The notes under the pieces were generated by a model. That model worked only from the letters and a program-made list of their open reading frames with translations, was not told the origin of the DNA and searched no databases. Shown here in pieces: positions 15,299 to 22,282 of a DNA stretch of 25,639 nucleotides (positions are counted from its first letter, which is position 1; each line of letters begins with the position of its first letter). The position numbers and the translations under genes were made by a program. The DNA is from Flavobacteriales bacterium (GTDB lineage: Bacteria > Bacteroidota > Bacteroidia > Flavobacteriales > Flavobacteriaceae): positions 1 through 25,639 of the forward strand of contig NSHO01000007.1 in the NCBI GenBank assembly GCA_002737105.1. Direction: 5' to 3'.

Positions 15299-15321
15299 TT
15301 CCGAAATAAATTCGGAATGAC
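15299..15321 (-). repeat. REP-like hairpin element, copy 2 (opposite orientation)
   Basis: Read on the minus strand: GTCA, arm TTCCGAA, loop TTTAT, arm TTCGGAA. It faces copy 1 across 33 nt, making an inverted pair in the convergent gap between lpxD and mutB. The pair is the only terminator-like structure there. Confidence 0.7.
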
Positions 15322-15334
15322 AAAATCAGTTTTT

Positions 15335-17458
15335 TTACTCTTCCAATAAAACTTCTAAAATACTGATTGCGGCTTCACTAATTTTGGTTCCAGGACCAAA
15401 AACAGCAACAGCTCCAGCATCGAATAAAAATTGATAATCTTGGGCAGGAATTACACCTCCAACAATTACCATAATGTCTTCACGACCATATTTTTTTAAT
15501 TCTTCAATTACTTGTGGAACTAAAGTTTTATGTCCTGCAGCTAATGAAGAAACACCTAAAATGTGTACATCATTTTCTACAGCTTGTTTTGCAGCTTCTG
15601 CTGGCGTTTGAAACAACGGACCAATATCTACATCAAAACCTACATCGGCGTAACCTGTGGCTACTACTTTTGCACCTCTATCATGTCCGTCTTGCCCCAT
15701 TTTCGCAATCATAATTCGTGGTCTACGACCTTCTTTTTCAGCGAATTTGTTGGCTAATTGTTTTGCTTTTTCAAAACTAGCATCATTTTTTATTGCTTTA
15801 CTATACACTCCACTTATCGATTTAATTTGCGCTTTATGACGTCCAAAGACCACTTCTAAGGCATCACTAATTTCTCCTAAAGTTACTCTATTTCTGGCGG
15901 CTTCAACTGCAATGGCTAATAAATTACCATTTCCTGTATTGGCACATTCTGTTAAATCTTGTATGCTTTTTGCTGCTTTAGCGGTATCTCTTTTTGCTTT
16001 TATTTCTGCTAATTGAGCTACTTGTTGCTTGCGCACCATATCGTTATCTACATCCAAAATATGTAACGGATCTTCTTTTTCTAAACGGTATTTGTTTACA
16101 CCTACAATAATATCTTGTGTGCTATCAATACGAGCTTGTTTGCGTGCGGCTGCTTCTTCAATTCGTAATTTTGGTATTCCAGCTTCTATGGCTTTTGTCA
16201 TTCCGCCTAGAGCTTCTACTTCTTCAATTAATGCCCAGGCTTTTTCTGTGATTTCTGCCGTTAAACTTTCTACATAATAACTTCCTGCCCAAGGATCTAC
16301 TGTTTTACATATTTTAGTTTCTTCTTGTAAGAAAATTTGCGTATTTCGAGCAATTCTTGCTGAAAAATCTGTTGGTAAAGCTATGGCTTCGTCTAAGGCA
16401 TTAGTATGTAAAGATTGTGTGCTACCAAAAGCAGCCGCTGTGGCTTCAATAGTGGTTCGAGCCACGTTGTTAAAAGGATCTTGTTCGGTCAAACTCCAAC
16501 CAGATGTTTGACAATGTGTCCGTAAAGCTAGCGATTTTTCGTCTTTTGGGTTAAATTGTTTTAGTAATTTTGCCCAAAGCATTCTCCCTGCTCGCATTTT
16601 AGCTATTTCCATAAAATGATTCATTCCGATTGCCCAAAAGAAAGATAGGCGAGGAGCGAATTTATCAATTTTCATACCAGTTGATAAGCCTGTTCGAATA
16701 TATTCTAAACCATCTGCTAGTGTGTAAGCCAATTCAATATCGGCAGTTGCACCGGCTTCTTGCATGTGATAACCAGAAATTGAAATAGAATTGAATTTCG
16801 GCATATTATTGCTGGTATATTCAAAAATATCAGCAATAATTTTCATTGAAGGCGTTGGCGGATATATGTAAGTATTTCGCACCATAAATTCCTTTAAAAT
16901 ATCGTTTTGGATGGTTCCTGCTAATTGGTTAGGAGTAACTCCTTGTTCTTCTGCAGCAACAATATAGAAAGCCATTATTGGTAAAACCGCACCATTCATA
17001 GTCATAGAAACAGACATTTCGTCTAACGGAATTTCGTCGAAAAGAACTTTCATATCTTCAACTGAATCGATGGCTACACCTGCTTTTCCTACATCGCCTT
17101 GTACACGAATATGGTCTGAATCGTATCCACGATGTGTGGCTAAATCAAAGGCTACGGATAATCCTTTTTGTCCGGCTGCTAAATTCCGTCTGTAAAATGC
17201 ATTGCTTTCTTCAGCTGTTGAAAATCCAGCATATTGACGAATTGTCCATGGTCTGCGAACGTACATTGTGCCGTAAGGACCACGTAAATTCGGTGCAAAA
17301 CCCGCTCCAAAACCAATGTGTTCTAGATCTGAAATATCTTCTTTGGAGTAGATTTTTTTTAAATCAATGTCTTCAGCTGTGTGGAAACTAGTTTGGTTAC
17401 TATTGACTTTCGACTTTTGACTTTCGACTAATTGTATATGTTGTATGTTTTTTCTCAT
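15335..17458 (-). CDS. mutB: Methylmalonyl-CoA mutase, large (catalytic, B12-binding) subunit
   Basis: 707 residues. It interconverts methylmalonyl-CoA and succinyl-CoA using adenosylcobalamin. The N-terminal TIM barrel holds the substrate-tunnel signature [20 protein letters not shown] (about 62-81), [12 protein letters not shown], and [14 protein letters not shown]. The C-terminal B12 domain has the base-off motif DxHxxG at Asp590-His592-Gly595 (QDGHDRGAK), then [10 protein letters not shown] and VGGVIPAQD. It starts 4 nt after the small subunit's stop; the two form a heterodimer. No other start fits because the next Met is inside the conserved domain. Residues about 10-21 ([10 protein letters not shown] region) are encoded by a heptamer tandem repeat, an unusual origin for part of a housekeeping protein. 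Also called scpA. Confidence 0.95.
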   Translation of the reverse strand: MRKNIQHIQLVESQKSKVNSNQTSFHTAEDIDLKKIYSKEDISDLEHIGFGAGFAPNLRGPYGTMYVRRPWTIRQYAGFSTAEESNAFYRRNLAAGQKGLSVAFDLATHRGYDSDHIRVQGDVGKAGVAIDSVEDMKVLFDEIPLDEMSVSMTMNGAVLPIMAFYIVAAEEQGVTPNQLAGTIQNDILKEFMVRNTYIYPPTPSMKIIADIFEYTSNNMPKFNSISISGYHMQEAGATADIELAYTLADGLEYIRTGLSTGMKIDKFAPRLSFFWAIGMNHFMEIAKMRAGRMLWAKLLKQFNPKDEKSLALRTHCQTSGWSLTEQDPFNNVARTTIEATAAAFGSTQSLHTNALDEAIALPTDFSARIARNTQIFLQEETKICKTVDPWAGSYYVESLTAEITEKAWALIEEVEALGGMTKAIEAGIPKLRIEEAAARKQARIDSTQDIIVGVNKYRLEKEDPLHILDVDNDMVRKQQVAQLAEIKAKRDTAKAAKSIQDLTECANTGNGNLLAIAVEAARNRVTLGEISDALEVVFGRHKAQIKSISGVYSKAIKNDASFEKAKQLANKFAEKEGRRPRIMIAKMGQDGHDRGAKVVATGYADVGFDVDIGPLFQTPAEAAKQAVENDVHILGVSSLAAGHKTLVPQVIEELKKYGREDIMVIVGGVIPAQDYQFLFDAGAVAVFGPGTKISEAAISILEVLLEE
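17398..17432 (-). repeat. Heptamer tandem tract inside the mutB coding sequence
   Basis: On the minus strand five units follow at 7-nt spacing: ATTAGTC, GAAAGTC, AAAAGTC, GAAAGTC, AATAGTA. AAAAGTC is also the final unit of the intergenic tract at 600-641. It is translated as part of the variable N-terminal leader of MutB. Confidence 0.75.
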
Positions 17459-17461
17459 AGT

Positions 17462-18823
17462 TTATTCTTCTAAAGCCAAACGTTCTTGCTCAACTTTTTC
17501 AGCTAATCGCTTTTCGATAATTGGAATTATAAGCGTTTTTCTATCTTTTGTTTTTACGAAAGGAAACAATTCTAAATCGTATTTCATTTTGTCGTTTGGA
17601 TTTGGATATTTGTTTGTTCCTAGTAATATTTCTTTACCGGAATTAAATAATTCTTGTTCTTTTTGTGCACTTTCTGAAATTTTTCTTTGGATGGTTCCTT
17701 CAATTAATTGTGTGATAAAACCACCATTGGCTTCAATTTCTTTGAATAATTCTAATGCTTTTTCAGCTAATTGTTCTGTTAAACTCTCTATGTAATATGC
17801 CCCGTCTGACGGATTATTAACTTTATCGAAGTAACTTTCTTCTTTTAATATCAGTAACTGATTTCGTGAAATTCTGTCGCCAAACTCGTTGTCTTTATGG
17901 TAAATGGCATCATAGGCTAAATTTGAAATCGCATTGGCACCACCTAAAATAGCCGACATGCATTCGGTTGTGGTTCGTAACATATTTACATTATAATCGT
18001 AAATTGTTTTGTTACGTTTTGTTGGTATAGCTATAATATGGCAATCAAAATCATGATTGTATTCTTTAGCTAAAGTTTTGAATAGCAAGCGTAAAGCTCG
18101 AATTTTGGCAATTTCAAAAAAGTAATTGGTTCCAATAGCTACTTCAATCGTAATGGGTTGATTAATTGTTGAAATTCTATTGAAATATTCATTAATGTGA
18201 GCTAGGGTATACGCCAATTGTTGCACCATATTTGCACCAGAATTTTGATAAATTCCTGATTGAATCTTTAAAAATGGAAGACTCGAGTTTTTGGAAATTT
18301 CATTAAGTTTTTGAAAGTCTGAATTCAAATTTTCGAACCAATTTCCATCTTTGCAAAGTTGACCAACAGGATCTACTTGAATAATGAAATTATAAGAATT
18401 AGTTGCTGCAAAATCATTTAAAATTTTTACATATTCTGGGGAAAGAAAAAGCAAATTGATGTAGTAAATTACATTCCCCAATGGCAAATTAGTCATTAGT
18501 TTTGCGATGTCAATTTTATCGGATTCTATCGTAAAATGAATACTTTCTGCTCCGCGTTGCAAGCTTTCTTTTCCCTTTTTGTTAGACATTTGAATGTCAT
18601 GAACAAAAATTTGCTGTAGAATAGTAAACGTAGTGGTATTTGTATTTGAAGTATAGGCAGAAATGTTATCGTCTGAATGGTAAAATGGTTTTACTTTTAT
18701 TCCTTCTAAACTTTCCCAAATTAAATTGTCGTTATAATCTGCTCCTTTTAATTCAAATTGGATTTGTTGTTTCCATTGTTTAGATGAAACAGGATCAAAA
18801 TCTTGAAATAATTTTGTTTTCAT
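17462..18823 (-). CDS. mutA: Methylmalonyl-CoA mutase, small subunit
   Basis: 453 residues. It starts MKTKLFQDFDPVSSKQWKQQ and contains a mutase-type TIM barrel related to MutB (VQQLAYTLAHINEYFNRI; FFEIAKIRALRLLF; TTECMSAILGGANAISNLAYD; DPSDGAYYIESLTEQLAEKA-type block). It lacks the DxHxxG motif and ends near residue 453 without a B12 domain, so it is non-catalytic and must work with MutB. Small subunits of Propionibacterium are longer and keep a degenerate B12 domain; the short form is usual in Bacteroidota. It lies directly before mutB and 38 nt after the DivIC-like gene. No promoter box is evident, so it may be transcribed from udk. Confidence 0.92.
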   Translation of the reverse strand: MKTKLFQDFDPVSSKQWKQQIQFELKGADYNDNLIWESLEGIKVKPFYHSDDNISAYTSNTNTTTFTILQQIFVHDIQMSNKKGKESLQRGAESIHFTIESDKIDIAKLMTNLPLGNVIYYINLLFLSPEYVKILNDFAATNSYNFIIQVDPVGQLCKDGNWFENLNSDFQKLNEISKNSSLPFLKIQSGIYQNSGANMVQQLAYTLAHINEYFNRISTINQPITIEVAIGTNYFFEIAKIRALRLLFKTLAKEYNHDFDCHIIAIPTKRNKTIYDYNVNMLRTTTECMSAILGGANAISNLAYDAIYHKDNEFGDRISRNQLLILKEESYFDKVNNPSDGAYYIESLTEQLAEKALELFKEIEANGGFITQLIEGTIQRKISESAQKEQELFNSGKEILLGTNKYPNPNDKMKYDLELFPFVKTKDRKTLIIPIIEKRLAEKVEQERLALEE

Positions 18824-18861
18824 TGACTTGTTTTTGATTTTGAAAACTTATTTTTTAAAAG

Positions 18862-19215
18862 TTACTTTTTGGCTTCAAGTAAACTGTCTTTTGTTTTATC
18901 TTCTTCAAATTCTATGATGTAAATATCTTCGCTGTCTTTTTTCATAAAGTATTTTTCGCGAGCATATTTTTCGGTCATATTATCGTTTTTAAGATTTTTA
19001 ATTTTAATACTGTCTTTTGCAATTTCAGATTTATAATATTTTTTATTATCGTTTAATTCATCAATTTGCTCGTTTAAAAAACGATGTTCAAAATAGGAAT
19101 AATTATCAAAAAAAAGCATCCAAATAATGAAAGCAACAAGCGTCAAATAATATTTATTTCCTAAAAAGCTTAGAAAAGGAAATTTTTGAAGAAGTTTTTG
19201 AAATTTCTTAATCAT
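18862..19215 (-). CDS. Septum formation initiator family protein (DivIC/FtsB-like)
   Basis: 117 residues. One transmembrane helix (about 22-37, YYLTLVAFIIWMLFF) is followed by a coiled coil (about 45-80, LNEQIDELNDNKKYYKSEI) and the conserved tail EKYAREKYFMKKDSEDIY (82-99). This is the single-pass architecture of FtsB/DivIC, which joins FtsL and FtsQ/DivIB in the divisome. Its ATG overlaps the udk stop by one base (TAATG on the minus strand, 19217-19213), so the two are translationally coupled. Family assignment is firm; direct participation in division is by analogy. Confidence 0.87.
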   Translation of the reverse strand: MIKKFQKLLQKFPFLSFLGNKYYLTLVAFIIWMLFFDNYSYFEHRFLNEQIDELNDNKKYYKSEIAKDSIKIKNLKNDNMTEKYAREKYFMKKDSEDIYIIEFEEDKTKDSLLEAKK

Positions 19216-19826
19216 TATTTTTCAATTCGTTGATTAATAACCGCTCGCACCACATCAATGGCTACCGTATTGTATTTGTCGTTTGGAATAATAATATCTG
19301 CAAATGCTTTTGTAGGCTCAATAAATTGGTCGTGCATGGGTTTCAAAGTAGTTTGGTACCGATTAAGTACTTCATCCATATCTCTTCCTCTTTCTGCAAT
19401 ATCTCGTTTGAGTCTGCGAATTAATCGCTCATCAGAATCAGCATGAACAAATATTTTAATATCAAATAAATCACGAATTTCCGGATTTGTAAATATTAAA
19501 ATTCCTTCTACAATCATAACTTTTCTTGGGTGCGTGCTAATGGTATCATCCGTTCTGTTATGCGTTACAAAAGAATAAATAGGTTGGTCTATAATATTAC
19601 CGGCTTTTAACTCTTTTAAATGCGAAATCAACAATTCGAAATCTATAGCACGTGGATGGTCAAAATTAATTTTTGTACGTTCTTCGTAAGTTAAGTTGCT
19701 GGTTTCTTTGTAATAGGAATCCTGAGAAATCACGCCAACTTCTGTAGCAGGTAATTCGTTCATAATTTGATGTACAACTGTAGTTTTTCCACTACCAGTA
19801 CCTCCAGCAATACCAATGATTAGCAT
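19215..19826 (-). CDS. udk: Uridine kinase
   Basis: 203 residues from the start chosen here. It phosphorylates uridine and cytidine in pyrimidine salvage. P-loop GGTGSGKT at 8-15, then the uridine-binding region (SQDSYYKE, NFDHPRAIDFELL) and the lid with RRLKRDIAERGRDMDEVL. An ATG eight codons upstream (19850) would add MCKLKIQF, but the promoter box TATCTTTG (19855-19848) overlaps it, so that codon would not be in the mRNA; MLIIGIAGG at 19826 is also the usual family start. First gene of a likely udk-divIC-mutA-mutB unit. Confidence 0.92.
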   Translation of the reverse strand: MLIIGIAGGTGSGKTTVVHQIMNELPATEVGVISQDSYYKETSNLTYEERTKINFDHPRAIDFELLISHLKELKAGNIIDQPIYSFVTHNRTDDTISTHPRKVMIVEGILIFTNPEIRDLFDIKIFVHADSDERLIRRLKRDIAERGRDMDEVLNRYQTTLKPMHDQFIEPTKAFADIIIPNDKYNTVAIDVVRAVINQRIEK

Positions 19827-19847
19827 AAATTGTATCTTTAATTTACA

Positions 19848-19855
19848 CAAAGATA
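19848..19855 (-). promoter_or_regulatory. -7 promoter box of the udk operon
   Basis: TATCTTTG on the minus strand is a perfect TAnnTTTG match, 21 nt upstream of the ATG at 19826. No clear -33 TTG is seen in the AT-rich region that holds the folE terminator. Confidence 0.5.
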
Positions 19856-19869
19856 GAAATATATACTAT

Positions 19870-19905
19870 AAAAAAAATTCTATCTTTAGAGAAAAGATAG
19901 AATTT
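19870..19905 (-). terminator. Terminator of folE
   Basis: A perfect 13-bp stem (19875-19887 with 19893-19905; core TTCTATCTTT/AAAGATAGAA) with a 5-nt loop is followed on the minus strand by an eight-T tract. It lies 22 nt after the folE stop. Confidence 0.85.
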
Positions 19906-19927
19906 AATTAAATGTCTTTAAAATAAA

Positions 19928-20602
19928 TTAATTATGAATTAACTGAAGTAATTCATTTATTTTTTGAGGAGTATTGAATGCCCCATTAAAAGATGTAGTC
20001 ACCGTTGCAGAACTCTCGTCTTTTACACCTCTTGACGACACACAAAGATGTTTGGCATCGATAATTACCGCAACATCCTCTGTTTCTAATGCGATTTTTA
20101 AATCTTCTGCAATTTGCATGGTTAAACGTTCTTGAACTTGAGGACGTTTTGCATAATATTGCACAATTCTATTTAGTTTAGATAAGCCAATAACTTTTCC
20201 AGAAGAAATATATGCTACGTGTGCTTTACCAAAAATCGGTACAAAATGATGTTCGCAATTAGAATAAAAAGTGATATTTTTTTCTACCAACATTTGATTG
20301 TACTGGTATTTATTTTCAAAAAGCGCCATTTTTGGCTTGTTTTTTGGGTTTAATCCAGAAAAAATTTCCTCAATATACATTTTTGACACTCTTTCTGGCG
20401 TGCCTTTTAAAGAGTCATCGGTTAAATCTAAATCCAATGCCTTCATAATTTCAGTAAAATGAAACGCAATAATTTCTTTTTTTTCGGCATCCGATTTTGT
20501 AAATGCATTGGCTACCATTGGCGTTTCTAGCGAAGTAAATAAATGGTCATTTCCAATATCTTCAATTGATATATTTGTTAACGTATTGTTTTCAGATTTC
20601 AT
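19928..20602 (-). CDS. folE: GTP cyclohydrolase I
   Basis: 224 residues. It converts GTP to 7,8-dihydroneopterin triphosphate, the entry to folate (and queuosine-type) synthesis. The zinc site is complete: Cys116 and His119 in SNCEHHF, Cys187 in KHLCVSSRG. Other conserved blocks: TPERVSKMYIEE (68-79), GLSKLNRIVQYYAKRPQVQERL (139-160) and GVKDESSATVT (192-202). The first about 40 residues are a variable extension. It is transcribed alone, with a promoter box at 20622-20629 and a strong terminator. Confidence 0.95.
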   Translation of the reverse strand: MKSENNTLTNISIEDIGNDHLFTSLETPMVANAFTKSDAEKKEIIAFHFTEIMKALDLDLTDDSLKGTPERVSKMYIEEIFSGLNPKNKPKMALFENKYQYNQMLVEKNITFYSNCEHHFVPIFGKAHVAYISSGKVIGLSKLNRIVQYYAKRPQVQERLTMQIAEDLKIALETEDVAVIIDAKHLCVSSRGVKDESSATVTTSFNGAFNTPQKINELLQLIHN

Positions 20603-20621
20603 GTTTTATTATTTTGTTTAA

Positions 20622-20629
20622 CAAAAGTA
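20622..20629 (-). promoter_or_regulatory. -7 promoter box of folE
   Basis: TACTTTTG on the minus strand fits TAnnTTTG, 19 nt before the ATG. The nearest upstream TTTG (20646-20643) is only 13 nt away. Confidence 0.45.
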
Positions 20630-20697
20630 GCTAATTATTAAACAAAAATTTAATTTAATGGTAACTAATTTTCATATAACGTTATAAATAATAAATA

Positions 20698-20723
20698 TTG
20701 TAAAATAAATCTTTGTTTTACAA
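20698..20723. other. Inverted repeat in the folE/tRNA-Pro gap
   Basis: TTGTAAAA (20698-20705) and TTTTACAA (20716-20723) are perfect complements around a 10-nt loop. The surrounding stretch 20630-20759 is very AT-rich and has no convincing coding frame. I see nothing else in it. Confidence 0.35.
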
Positions 20724-20759
20724 GCAAATATAATTTTGAATTCCTAGAGTGTTACTATT

Positions 20760-20794
20760 AAAAAAAAACGACCTCAAAATAATTGAAGTCGTTT
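20760..20794 (-). terminator. Terminator of tRNA-Pro
   Basis: A 12-bp stem with one G-T pair (20766-20777 with 20783-20794; core AACGACTTCAA on the minus strand) is followed on the minus strand by a run of nine Ts. It starts two bases after the tRNA discriminator. Confidence 0.88.
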
Positions 20795-20795
20795 G

Positions 20796-20870
20796 TCGGG
20801 GTGGCAGGATTCGAACCTGCGGCCTCCTGCTCCCAAAGCAGGCGCGATAACCGGGCTACGCTACACCCCG
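20796..20870 (-). tRNA. tRNA-Pro (anticodon TGG)
   Basis: On the minus strand the acceptor CGGGGTG (20870-20864) pairs with CACCCCG (20803-20797), with discriminator A at 20796. The anticodon stem CCTGC/GCAGG encloses TTTGGGA, giving anticodon TGG. The T-arm is GCAGG-TTCGAAT-CCTGC. CCA is not encoded. It lies between its own promoter and terminator. Confidence 0.96.
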
Positions 20871-20882
20871 TAAATGCGAGAG

Positions 20883-20912
20883 CAAATATACTCATTATTT
20901 TTAAACCTCAAT
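20883..20912 (-). promoter_or_regulatory. Promoter of tRNA-Pro
   Basis: On the minus strand ATTG (20912-20909), 18 nt, then TATATTTG (20890-20883). The same -7 octamer serves tRNA-His. Confidence 0.75.
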
Positions 20913-20976
20913 ATGATTTTCATTTTTTTATTGGATAAAATAATTTGTACATTTACATCTCTAAATGCTTCCACTC

Positions 20977-21399
20977 ATGAAAAATTATTTTTATTTGTTA
21001 TTACTTCTAATTACTTTGATTTCTTGTAACTCAAAACCTTCTAAAGAATCAATTATAAAAATCAATGGTTATTGGGAAATTGAAAAAGTTGTTTTTCCTG
21101 ATGGAAATAAAAAAGAATACCAAGTAAATGAATTTATTGATTATTTTAATTTAAAAAACACAGTGGGAACGCGCCAAAAAGTTGCTCCTCAACTTGATGG
21201 TTCTTATTTAAAAGGTGCTTTACAAGATAAAATTAGAATAGTTGATAGTGCCAATTGTTATTTTTTGAAAACAAAATCTAAATTTACCAAATGGGAAGAA
21301 AAAGTAATTTCAGTTTCTGATGATGCGCTAGTTTTGGAAAATGAAACTAAAATTAAATATTATTACAAGAAATTTGTACCATACGATAAAAGAAAATAA
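20977..21399 (+). CDS. Lipocalin-like lipoprotein, function unknown
   Basis: 140 residues from ATG 20977, giving the signal peptide MKNYFYLLLLLITLISC with lipobox LISC and Cys17. An ATG four codons earlier (20965, adding MLPL) is possible but sits only 10 nt after a -7-like TACATTTA, and the resulting signal peptide is less typical. The mature part is one domain (INGYWEIEKVVFPDGNKKEY; TVGTRQKVAPQLDGSYL; KWEEKVISVSDDALVLENE), resembling the small Bacteroidota lipocalin-like family. A conserved GYWEIEKV opening strand supports this. Role unknown; it is probably anchored in the outer or inner membrane. The DciA-like gene follows after 2 nt, so the two share an mRNA. Confidence 0.75.
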   Translation: MKNYFYLLLLLITLISCNSKPSKESIIKINGYWEIEKVVFPDGNKKEYQVNEFIDYFNLKNTVGTRQKVAPQLDGSYLKGALQDKIRIVDSANCYFLKTKSKFTKWEEKVISVSDDALVLENETKIKYYYKKFVPYDKRK

Positions 21400-21401
21400 A
21401 T

Positions 21402-21695
21402 ATGAAACGATTTAACGACGATTTTTCTATTGGTGATGTAATGAAGGAGTTTATGAAATCAACGAAGCTTGAAGCAGGTTTGGATGTCATAAATGTAAAA
21501 GAAACTTGGTATAAAATGATGGGACCCGCTTTTAAAAATTACACCCAGCAAATTGAATTAAAAAGACAAACTTTATATGTGCAATTAAATTCTTCCGTTG
21601 TAAAGCAAGAATTGGAATACGGAAAATCTAAAATTTTAAAAATGCTTAACGAAGAATTAGGCAAGGATTTAATTAAAGAAATTGTTTTTAGGTGA
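21402..21695 (+). CDS. DUF721 / DciA-like replication protein
   Basis: 97 residues of the DUF721 family. Features: IGDVMKEFMKSTKLEAGLDVINVKETWYKMMGPAFKNYTQQIELKRQTLYVQLNSSVVKQEL, in which the VxxxWxxxxGxxxxxxT pattern and the LxVxxxSxxxxxEL strand-helix are the family core. In bacteria lacking DnaC/DnaI the DciA protein, which has this domain, loads the replicative helicase DnaB. The short form here is almost only the KH-like domain. DciA function is likely but inferred. It is co-transcribed with the lipoprotein gene. A five-unit heptamer repeat begins at the stop codon. Confidence 0.8.
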   Translation: MKRFNDDFSIGDVMKEFMKSTKLEAGLDVINVKETWYKMMGPAFKNYTQQIELKRQTLYVQLNSSVVKQELEYGKSKILKMLNEELGKDLIKEIVFR

Positions 21696-21729
21696 AAAGG
21701 TAAAGGGTATAAGGTCTTAGGTTAAAGGT
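21695..21729. repeat. Heptamer tandem tract after the DUF721 gene
   Basis: Five units at exact 7-nt spacing: AAAAGGT, AAAGGGT, ATAAGGT, CTTAGGT, TAAAGGT. The first base is the last base of the TGA stop. A terminator follows 5 nt later. Confidence 0.75.
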
Positions 21730-21734
21730 TTTAA

Positions 21735-21772
21735 AAAAAAAGGTGATTTGAAATTTCAAATCACCTTTTTTT
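21735..21772. terminator. Bidirectional terminator between the DUF721 gene and ndk
   Basis: A perfect 38-bp palindrome centred at 21753/21754 (core GGTGATTTGAAATTTCAAAT) with an A-run on the left and a T-run on the right. It serves the convergent genes on both sides. Confidence 0.92.
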
Positions 21773-21773
21773 A

Positions 21774-21794
21774 ACTAATCACTAATCACTAATA
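21774..21794. repeat. Heptamer tandem tract 3' of ndk
   Basis: Units ACTAATC, ACTAATC, ACTAATA follow directly after the palindromic terminator and end 13 nt before the ndk stop. Confidence 0.65.
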
Positions 21795-21807
21795 CTATTT
21801 AATATTT

Positions 21808-22227
21808 CTAAAACTGCTCTCTACCGGCAAAGTGAAAAGCACTCTCGATAGCTGCATTTTCATTTGAATCTGAACCGTGTACTGCATTTTCTCCAATTGA
21901 AGTTGCATATTTTTTACGGATAGTTCCTTCAGCAGCATCAGCAGGGTTAGTAGCGCCAATTAATACTCTAAAATCTTCCACTGCGTTGTCTTTTTCTAAA
22001 ATTGCGGCAACAATTGGTCCACGAGTCATAAATTCAACTAATTCACCAAAGAAAGGTCTTTCTGAGTGTACTGCGTAAAATTTCTGAGCATCCGCCAAAG
22101 TTAATTGCGTTAATTTCATAGAAACGATTCTGAAACCGCCTTCTGTTATCATGTTTAAAATTCCACCGATGTGACCGTTTTCAACGCCATCAGGTTTAAT
22201 CATTGTAAATGTTCTATTTGTAGCCAT
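21808..22227 (-). CDS. ndk: Nucleoside diphosphate kinase
   Basis: 139 residues. It transfers the gamma phosphate from ATP to other NDPs through a phosphohistidine. The catalytic His117 lies in the signature NAVHGSDS (114-121). Other family residues: TMIKPDGV (8-15, with Lys11), [17 protein letters not shown] and GATNPADA. Full length. It has one of the best promoters in the window (22247-22276) and appears to be monocistronic, ending at the palindromic terminator. Confidence 0.97.
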   Translation of the reverse strand: MATNRTFTMIKPDGVENGHIGGILNMITEGGFRIVSMKLTQLTLADAQKFYAVHSERPFFGELVEFMTRGPIVAAILEKDNAVEDFRVLIGATNPADAAEGTIRKKYATSIGENAVHGSDSNENAAIESAFHFAGREQF

Positions 22228-22246
22228 TTTTCTTAATTTTTTTTTG

Positions 22247-22276
22247 CAAAGGTACTATTTAATTCTAAACCGCAAA
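22247..22276 (-). promoter_or_regulatory. Promoter of ndk
   Basis: On the minus strand TTTG (22276-22273), 18 nt, then TACCTTTG (22254-22247), a near-perfect consensus. The ATG lies 19 nt downstream. Confidence 0.8.
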
Positions 22277-22282
22277 AGGGTT

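Noticed and set aside
17462..18823. mutA as a truncated or broken mutase because it lacks the B12 domain
   Set aside because: Bacteroidota small subunits normally end here; the frame is intact and mutB follows at once.
18824..18861. Cobalamin riboswitch in front of the mutase genes
   Set aside because: Only 38 nt separate mutA from the upstream gene, too short for the riboswitch, and no B12-box-like sequence is seen.
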